Assembly: GCF_039542345.1 (NCBI RefSeq)
Contig: NZ_BAABHY010000001.1
Coordinates: 1,116,001-1,180,000, forward strand
Reading direction: 5' to 3'
Source: Orbus sasakiae
Lineage (GTDB): Bacteria; Pseudomonadota; Gammaproteobacteria; Enterobacterales; Orbaceae
Length of the DNA stretch: 64,000 nucleotides
The position numbers and the translations under genes were made by a program. Positions 30,301 to 39,300 of the stretch are shown here, in pieces. Under the pieces are notes generated by a model that was not told the DNA's origin, made no database searches, and worked only from the letters and a program-made list of their open reading frames with translations. Within the stretch, counting starts at the first letter, position 1; the number at the start of each line of letters is the position of its first letter.

Positions 30301-33300
30301 TGTGTATCATTTAAATAACTTAAACGACTGATCGGTTGTTGTTGCTTAACTAAATCACTAAGTTGCTCTAATATATAGCAATAGACCTCGATAAATCGTT
30401 CAACCGTTTCTGGTTTAAACAATGCTGTTGCATAATTGAAAATACCGCGAATTGATGCTTGACTGTCATCAATCATCGTCGATAGATCAAATTTCGCCAC
30501 TTTATACTGAGCGTTATCTGTCATGTAAGGTGTAAATATAGAATTATCAGTATCAACATCATCAAAACCAAATGATTGCACACTAAACATGACTTGGAAT
30601 AAAGGATGTCGAGACAAATCTTTTTCAACTTGTAAGCCGTCAACTAACTTTTCAAAAGGTAAATCTTGATATTGCTGAGCATCACTTAGTAAATTTCCTG
30701 TAGCCTTAATAAAATCAGCTAAATTATCTTGATCATTAATTTGACGTCTTAAAGCCAGTGTATTAACAAAAAAGCCTAACGTATTTTCAATACCGGGGTA
30801 ATGTCGCCCTGCGATTGGCGACCCTAAAATAATATCAGATTGATTACTATAGCCTTTTAGGAATAAATAATAGCCACTTAATAAGACTGTATATAAACTC
30901 ACATTTAAATCAGCGGCAAGTTGTCTTAATTGTTGACTTGTTTGAGTGGTTAACTTAAAGGGTATATCTTGACCACGATAATCAATATTTAATGGTCTCA
31001 CATAATCCGTCGCTAAATTTAATGCTTGATAATCCTCTAACGTAGAGCGCCAGTAATCCAATTGAGATTGTAACCGTTCACCTTGTAAATATTCTCGCTG
31101 CCATAAAGCAAAATCTTTATATTGAACATCGATGTTTGGTAATTCCGGTGTATTATTGCTATCACTATAAAACATATAATAGTGATTTAACTCTTTACTT
31201 AATAATTCAATTGACCAGCCATCAAATGCAATATGATGAATGACGATACTTAAATACGTTTTTTCTGCTAATTGATAACTTGCAACTGATAACGGTATTT
31301 GGTTCGCTAAATCAAACACACAATGAACATGTCGGCTAATGTGGCTATTGAGTTCATCAAGCGTATCACATATGGTGTGGCAAGACTTAAGTTCTATTTC
31401 ATCGGTAGCAATAACTTGTTGATAACCTTCGCCCTGCGCATTGGTTTTAATCAACGTACGTAAGACTTCATGACGTTCGATAACTTTATTAAGTGCTTTG
31501 ATTATATTTACTAATGAAATGGTAGGTTTTAACAGTAGTGTTAACGGGATATTGTATGCATCACTACCGCCTTCATAGCTATCAATAAACCATAAACGTT
31601 CTTGCGCAAATGACAACACTTGATCTTGCACGCAATCAACTGTTCTAATCGTAATCGATAAAGTCTGATCGGTTAAATCTTGTTCAATAAACTGACTCAA
31701 AGCCTCAATCGTTTTAAATTTAAAAATATCAGCAACATGGACGGTTTTAGCAAAATTGGCCGTTAAACGGCTAGCTAGCTTAATCGCTAAAATACTGTTC
31801 CCACCCATTCTGAAAAAGTCATCAGTAACGCTGATCGAATCAATATTCAACCCCAGTAATTGGGCATAGCATTGACAAATAACTTGTTGTGTTTGATTGA
31901 TTGGCGCAACGTAGTGAGTCTGCGTATCAATGGTCGCTGCGGGTAAGGCTGCACGATTGACTTTACCATTTATATTGAGAGGCAACGCTTCGAGGTAGAT
32001 GAAAGCTGCCGGTATCATATATTCAGGTAAACTTTGTTTTAAATAATCAAATAACTGTTCACGATTGATTAGCTTTTCTGCAACATAATAGGCTATTAAC
32101 TGTTTATCCCCCATTCCATTATCATTAGCAATCACTATCGCTTGCTTAATCGCAGGATATTTTATCAGTTTAGCTTCGATTTCAGCTAATTCGATACGAA
32201 AACCTCGAATTTTGACTTGAAAATCATTACGACCTAAATATTCGATATTACCATCTTTTAGGTAACGGACTAAATCACCGGTTTTGTATATACGGTCATT
32301 ATATCCTTGCGCTCGTTCAAGCTCACTTTGGAACGGATTATGAACAAATGTTTTAGCCGTCAATGCTGAATTATTTAAATAACCACGCCCAACACCTGCT
32401 CCACCTATATATAATTCGCCGACAGCGCCAAAAGGTACCGGACAAAGTTCACTATTAAGTACATATAAGGTGGTATTATTAATAGCGCGACCAATTGGGA
32501 CTGAATGATTAAATTCAATATCAACTTGATTCGTTAAATAGGATACTGCGTATGTTGTTGTTTCTGTTGGACCATAGATATTGGCTAATTTAACGTTTGG
32601 GTAATAGCGTCTAAAACGATTAACATGATCGACTGATAATGCCTCACCACCGACTAATACATAATTTAATTGAGCTAAATTTGATAATTTTGCATCGACT
32701 AGTGTATTAAAAAATGCTGTTGTAATAAAACAGTTTGAGATTTTTTTATCTGTCAAAAGTTGATTAAATTTGATTAAATCGAGCAAGATATGTTTTTCAA
32801 CAATCACAACACTCGCACCATTAAATAATGATGCAAAAATATCATAGATTGAAGCATCAAACTGATAACCTGAAATCGCCAGAATTCGATCATCTGAGGT
32901 GATTTGAGTATAATCAGGATTTAAAGCTAATCTATTGATATTATTGTGATTAATTAGTGTTCCTTTCGGTTTACCTGTTGTTCCACTGGTATAGATACAA
33001 TATGCCAGATCGTGCCCTGTTGTCTGGTTTTTCGGATTATTCACATTGTACTGTAATAATTCTGTACGCAATTGTGGTTGATCAATATTAATGAGATTGT
33101 CAACAAATTGACTCACTTTTGCTTGATGTGACTGACATGTGATAATTGTCTTGATTTTCGCGTCATCAATAATATATTGATTTCGCTCATCTGGCGCATC
33201 AGTATCCATTGGTACATAAGCCGCCCCTGCTTTTAATACAGCTAAAATACTGACAACCATCTGTTCACTGCGATCTAAATATAGACCAACCAACTCATTC

Positions 33301-36300
33301 GCTTTTAGCTGATACTGTGTTTGTAAATAGTCAGCAAGCTGATTTGCAGATTGGTTTAATTGTTGGTAAGTTAACGTGATATCGTTAAATAATACGGCAA
33401 GATGATTTGGTGTACGTTCAACTTGTTGTTCAAAAAGACGAATTGCCGTTTCTTCTGGAAAATAATTACATGCAGTCTTATTCCAATCATAAATGATAGT
33501 TTGATATTGCTGCTCATCTAAGTAACTAATTTCATTTTGTTTAGTATGTGGTTGGGCCACAATCTGCATCACAATCCGTTTAAATGTTGTCAGCAAATGG
33601 TCAATGACATCATCGTCAAACAACTCGCCAGCATAATGTAAATTGAGTGCAATACGCTGTTCTTCCTCTAACACAGTCATGACTAATGGATAGTCTTGCT
33701 TTTCTTCTGAGCCTAAAAAGTTTAACGTTAATTCATGTTCAAAGCAGTTTTCAGGAATAGGATAATTTTCAAAGACAAACAGCGAATTAAAGAGTCGTTC
33801 ACCTGATTGTTGTAAGTTAGCTAAATTGACATTGCTACGACTATTGGCCTCATGAATATCATGCTGTAATGTTCCTATCACATCACACAACGAAATTGAT
33901 GGTTGATGATTAACGATTAACGGTAAAGTATTGATCAATAATCCTACCGTTTGTTCGATTCCATCAACCGGTAAGTTACGTCCAGCAACGACAACCCCGA
34001 CTATCGTATCACTACTTCCTGTGTACACACTTAATACTTTGTGCCAGCAATATTGTAATATTGCATTCGTCGTTAATGCATATTGTGTTGTAATGCCTTT
34101 TAGTGCTAAAAAGATATTTGCATCTAATGATAGTGTTTTATGGGATGGCTTAGTGATATGCTTATAATCGCTTAACAAAAGACCTTTAGCATGACTTGCT
34201 AATAGCAAACTCAAATCTTCTTTAGTTTCTTGTCTCGCTAAATATTGTTGCCAGTAATCTAAATGTTCAGCACGATTCGCTTGCAGGTATTCTTGTACCA
34301 GTGGGTATGAATGGTCTTTACATTGCGAACAAGGATACTTATTAAGTAAGGCAATATAAATATCGTGAACAGCTTTAATCAAAATAGGGTTACTCCAACC
34401 ATCTAAAATAGCGTGATGGCTACTAAAGACACAGCTATAATGCTGTTCACTACGTTTGATTAAATAGACTCTGAATAATCCTGCTACGGATAAGTCATAA
34501 GCTTGATTTCTATCTTGCTTATAAAGTTCATTTAAAAAGATTTGTTGTTGGTGAGCAGATTGATTTGAAATATCATAATATGACCAATTTAACTCGGCAG
34601 TTTTATCAATAATTTGAACAAGTTCTTCATCCCAATTAAAGCGTAAACGTAAACTTGGATAATTGTTTTGTAATGACTGCCACGCTTTCTTCAATAATTC
34701 AACATCAAGCTCATTTTCATAATCCCAAAACATTTGGGTACGATAAGCATCATCAATATCACCTTGGCTAATCGCATGATAAATAAATCCCTCTTGCAAA
34801 CTATTTGCTAAATAAATGGATTCTATTTCAACATGCTTTTGTAGTTGTTCTAATTGGTTTGCCGATAAAGTGTAGTTAATGTCCGCTGTGGTTAAATAGC
34901 TTCGGTCACTATTGGCTAACTGATCAATAGTGATTTGAAGTAAGGCAATATAATTTTCAGCTAACTGCTCAAGTTTTGAATTTTCTAAGTATCCTGACAA
35001 TTTAATTTTAAGTTCGCCACCAACAATACCACAATCAAGATTTAATACATTCATCATGCGATTTTTTGATGAGATTGCTGTACCGGGATCCATTAACGAA
35101 AATTGCCATTCCTCTGTTGATGTACCATCAAACTGCCCTAAATAGTTAAAACCTATCGGTGAAAGCATTGTATCTTGGTAACCAAATAGTGGAGCAAACC
35201 CAATTCCTCGTGAAGGTACGGCTGATAAACAATCTTTAATTTGAGCTACATGAGTTAAAACATGACTTTTTGCGACTAAAGCAATCGGATACATATTGGT
35301 AAACCAACCCACTGTGCGATTGACATCAATACGAGATGACAACGCTTCACGTCCATGCCCTTCCAACGTAATATATTGCTGTTCAATCCCAGTAAATAGT
35401 TTAAGAACATGAACAAAACTTGCTAATAAAACATCATTAACTTGTGTTGATAACACGCGATGAATTTTACTTTGCAAATTAGTGGTATACACACAATCTA
35501 ATTGTCGTGTCACGCTGTTAAGTCGTTCATGTTTAAATAAGGGTATAACCTTTTGTCGATAGCACGCAATGCCCTCGGTCATCGTTAGCCAGTATGCTTT
35601 TTCTTGCGCAACTTGACCTTGATTTACATAATCATGAATTTGAGCAACCCATTGACGATAGCTTGATGATTTTTCACCAAGAATATCGACAGCTGAACAT
35701 GATGCTTGTCGATGAGTTAATAATGTCTGATAAATCGTTTGTAAATCTTGCTTAATAATATGCCAACTTATAGCATCAACAATTAAATGATGTAGCGCAA
35801 AATGGATTTTAGCGAGTTGTGAATGTTCTGATTCAATGTAACCGACATGAAACAATGGTCCATTTTCAATATCAAAACCAAGTTGCCATTGTTCAAACAA
35901 CTGTTGTTCAGTGCTATTACTATGAGCTAAATTAATTGCATCAAACTTAATATCATTGATTTCTGTATGATATTGTTGGCAATATTGTCCATCTTGATCG
36001 CGATAAAATGTAAGCCGCAACGCATCATGATAGCTGACTAATATATTGAGACTTTGCTGTAATAAAGGCACATCTAATTTTGGTACATCTAAAATAAATG
36101 TCTGATTCCAGTGCTGATAATCTAAAAACTGACCATGCTTAACGCGTTCAAAAAACCACTGCTGAATTGGCAATAATTTAAATGTTCCCGATAATTGCCC
36201 TTTTTCGGTCACAATTACCGTATTTTGTTCAATCTTACCGGCACTAATACATTTCGCTAACAGATGGACTGTTTTGGTTGCAAAAATATCTTTAATACTG

Positions 36301-39300
36301 ACACTGGCATTAAGTTTATGTCGTATTTTACTGACTAATAAAATACCACTTATACTATCACCACCAAGTTTAAAGAAATCATCATGAATCCCTATTTTAT
36401 CGCCATCAACGCCTAATACTTCGGCATAAATCTTACATAACACAGTTTCGATCTTGTTACATGGCGCACAATACACGGTTTGTTGAGTAAAATTAGGTTC
36501 AGGTAACGCAGTACGATCAAGTTTACCATTGACAGTTAAAGGGAAATCATTCATATGAACAAATGCGTTTGGTAGCATATATTCAGGTAAATAATCACTT
36601 AAATACTGTAATATTTGATTTTCATCGATGGCTTGTGGCGCAATATAATAAGCAACTAAACTTTTTAAACCTGTATTTAGCGTATGTGCTAATACCGCCG
36701 CTTGACTAATGTGTGGAATTTGAATCAGACTGTTTTCGATTTCAGCTAATTCGATGCGATGACCACGGATTTTAACTTGAAAATCTTTTCGGCCTGCATA
36801 CTCAATCGTTCCATCAAGCATTTGTCTTGCTAAATCACCTGTTTTATATACTCGTTGTGACGAGTGAGCATCCATTTTAAATGGATGATTAATGAAAGAC
36901 TGGTCGGTTTGTTGTGGGTTATTTAAATAACCCCGAGCTAATGCAATACCACCAATATATAAATCACCGATTACCCCTGCTGGTACTGGTTTTAAATTCT
37001 TATCTAATACGTAGGCATCGAGATTAATAAGAGGTAAACCAATGTTAAGATTATTATCACCATGTTGATAATGATGTAGCGTAGCACACACTGTACTTTC
37101 TGTCGGTCCATAGGCATTAATGACTTGTGTACCTTGTTGGCAATAACGCTCCATAATTTCAATATTACAGCTTTCACCTGCCACAACCAGTGTCGATAAT
37201 TTTAACAAATGATCTTTATTGAGTAGAGCGGGAGGAATCGTTGCTATATCAATATGTTGATTGTCAATGTAATCTGCGAGTAAATTAAAATCAAGCCGAC
37301 ATGTCTCATTAAGAATGTGTAAAACATGACCATTAGCGATCGCAGTAAACATTTCTGAAACGTGCGCATCAAAAACATAGCTTGCATACCATAAACAATT
37401 TTTAGTGTTGTGAGAATCAAATGCAAGACCAAAAGCGTTGCCTTGTACCGCGGCCAGATTGCCTAGTCCAATATGCTCAAGCATAACCCCTTTAGGTAAA
37501 CCGGTTGTACCACTGGTATAAATAACATACGCTAATTGATGAGGATGTAAATTTATATTCAAATTATCTGAATCAGTAGTTAATAATTTATGAAAGAACT
37601 CAGGGTTATCTAAGCAAATAAGCGGTGTTTGTGTTTCATTAATGACACTAACTAAATAGTCATTGGCTGATTGCTCAGACAGTATAACTTTAGCTTTCGT
37701 ATCTTGTAATATATAACTTAACCTTTGCTTTGGCGCCTTGGGATCAAGCGGAACATAAGCCGCGCCTGTTTTTAACACAGCAAGAATACTGATTGGCATG
37801 AATGCTGACTTTTCAAGGCATAATGCAACAAGGTCATCGGGTTGTAATTTATAGTGCGAGATTAGGTGGTGTGCAAGTTGGTTTGAATACTGATTAAGCT
37901 GTTGGTAAGTCAGTTTGTTATCATTATAGATAACAGCAATCCGTTCGGGATACTTATTTGCAATCTCTTCAAATTGAGTGACCACATTGTTTGACACTGG
38001 TTGTTCTATTGTTTTAGTCAGTGTTGTAGCCAAAAATTGTTTTGGTTCAATAAGATCAATATTATTAATTACCGTTTGTGCCTGGCCAGAGGTCAGCGCA
38101 GTTAACATTTCGATAAATAATTTTTGATAATACAGCATCAAATTTTTAATCAAATTTTGGTCAAGAATTTGACTATCAAACCGTACTCGATAATTAATTT
38201 GATGATTATGTTCTTGCTGTTCAAAAAGTAATGTACTGGCTAAATCGACTTGAAACTCATGATTGACAGATTCATTTTTGACATTCATCAATCCAGCTTC
38301 ATGATCACGATAAAAAGTTTGTGCAAAGGCAATATTAAGGATTGAAGGATCACCGCCACAGCGAATAATTTCGTTAATTGGTAAATATTTCGCATGAGAC
38401 GTTTTTAAGTCTTTATAGAACGATAAGGTCTGTTTAATTAAAGCGTCGAGTGTGGTGTGCTCATCAAATCGGTAGTCAATAATCATTGTATTGATGTGTG
38501 AACCATACAATAACTCTTTACCTTCTAAAATGGCAATAGGATAAGCCAAAGCAATGTTATTATTCCCCGACATTTTATGCAATAAGGTCGCCATGACCAT
38601 TTGACCAAATAAGTAAGGCGTGATCTTATATTGACGACGCAGCGCATTGACTTGTTTTGTGACATGTTCGTCATAACTAAAAAGATACTCAGTAAATGAT
38701 GATATTGATTGGTTTTTCGGTTTATGTGTAGTTTGTAAAAAACTTAAATCAACGCCTTGGATACCCTGTAAGTGTTTTTGCCAAAATGCTCGCATCGTGC
38801 TTGAATGTTCCGCAAACAGTTGCTCAAAATAGTCATACAGGCTTTGATGCATCATAGTTTGGTCAGCTAATGCGGGAACTTGATATGTGACGCCATTATA
38901 TAAATTACGCCATTTATCCCATATTTCAGCCGTACTAATACCATCAACCACAATATGATGGAAAATAAAGATCATACGATAACGCTCATCAGCTAACTTG
39001 ATAAGATGAATGCGAACTAAAGGACCATGGTGCAAATCAAAAGGTTTTGTAACAAGTGCGTAAATTTGTTCGTCTGTTAATGGGGTTTCATGAAATGTCG
39101 TTAAATTGACAATCGGCTCAACAAGCTGCCAGCAAAGTCCTTGCTTCGTGTCTTTAATCACATGTCGAGTAATAAAGTGTTCATTTAGTAATTGTTCAAA
39201 ACTTTCATTGTATCGTTGTGGATTAAGCTTTCCTGTTACCGTATTATCTATAACGATGTTGTAATCACTTCGGCTTGGATTATTTAACCATTCATAATAA

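Noticed and set aside
22000..32000. Regular repeats in the NRPS considered as CRISPR or satellite DNA
   Set aside because: The period is about 3.2 kb and follows protein modules; no short repeat-spacer array was seen anywhere.
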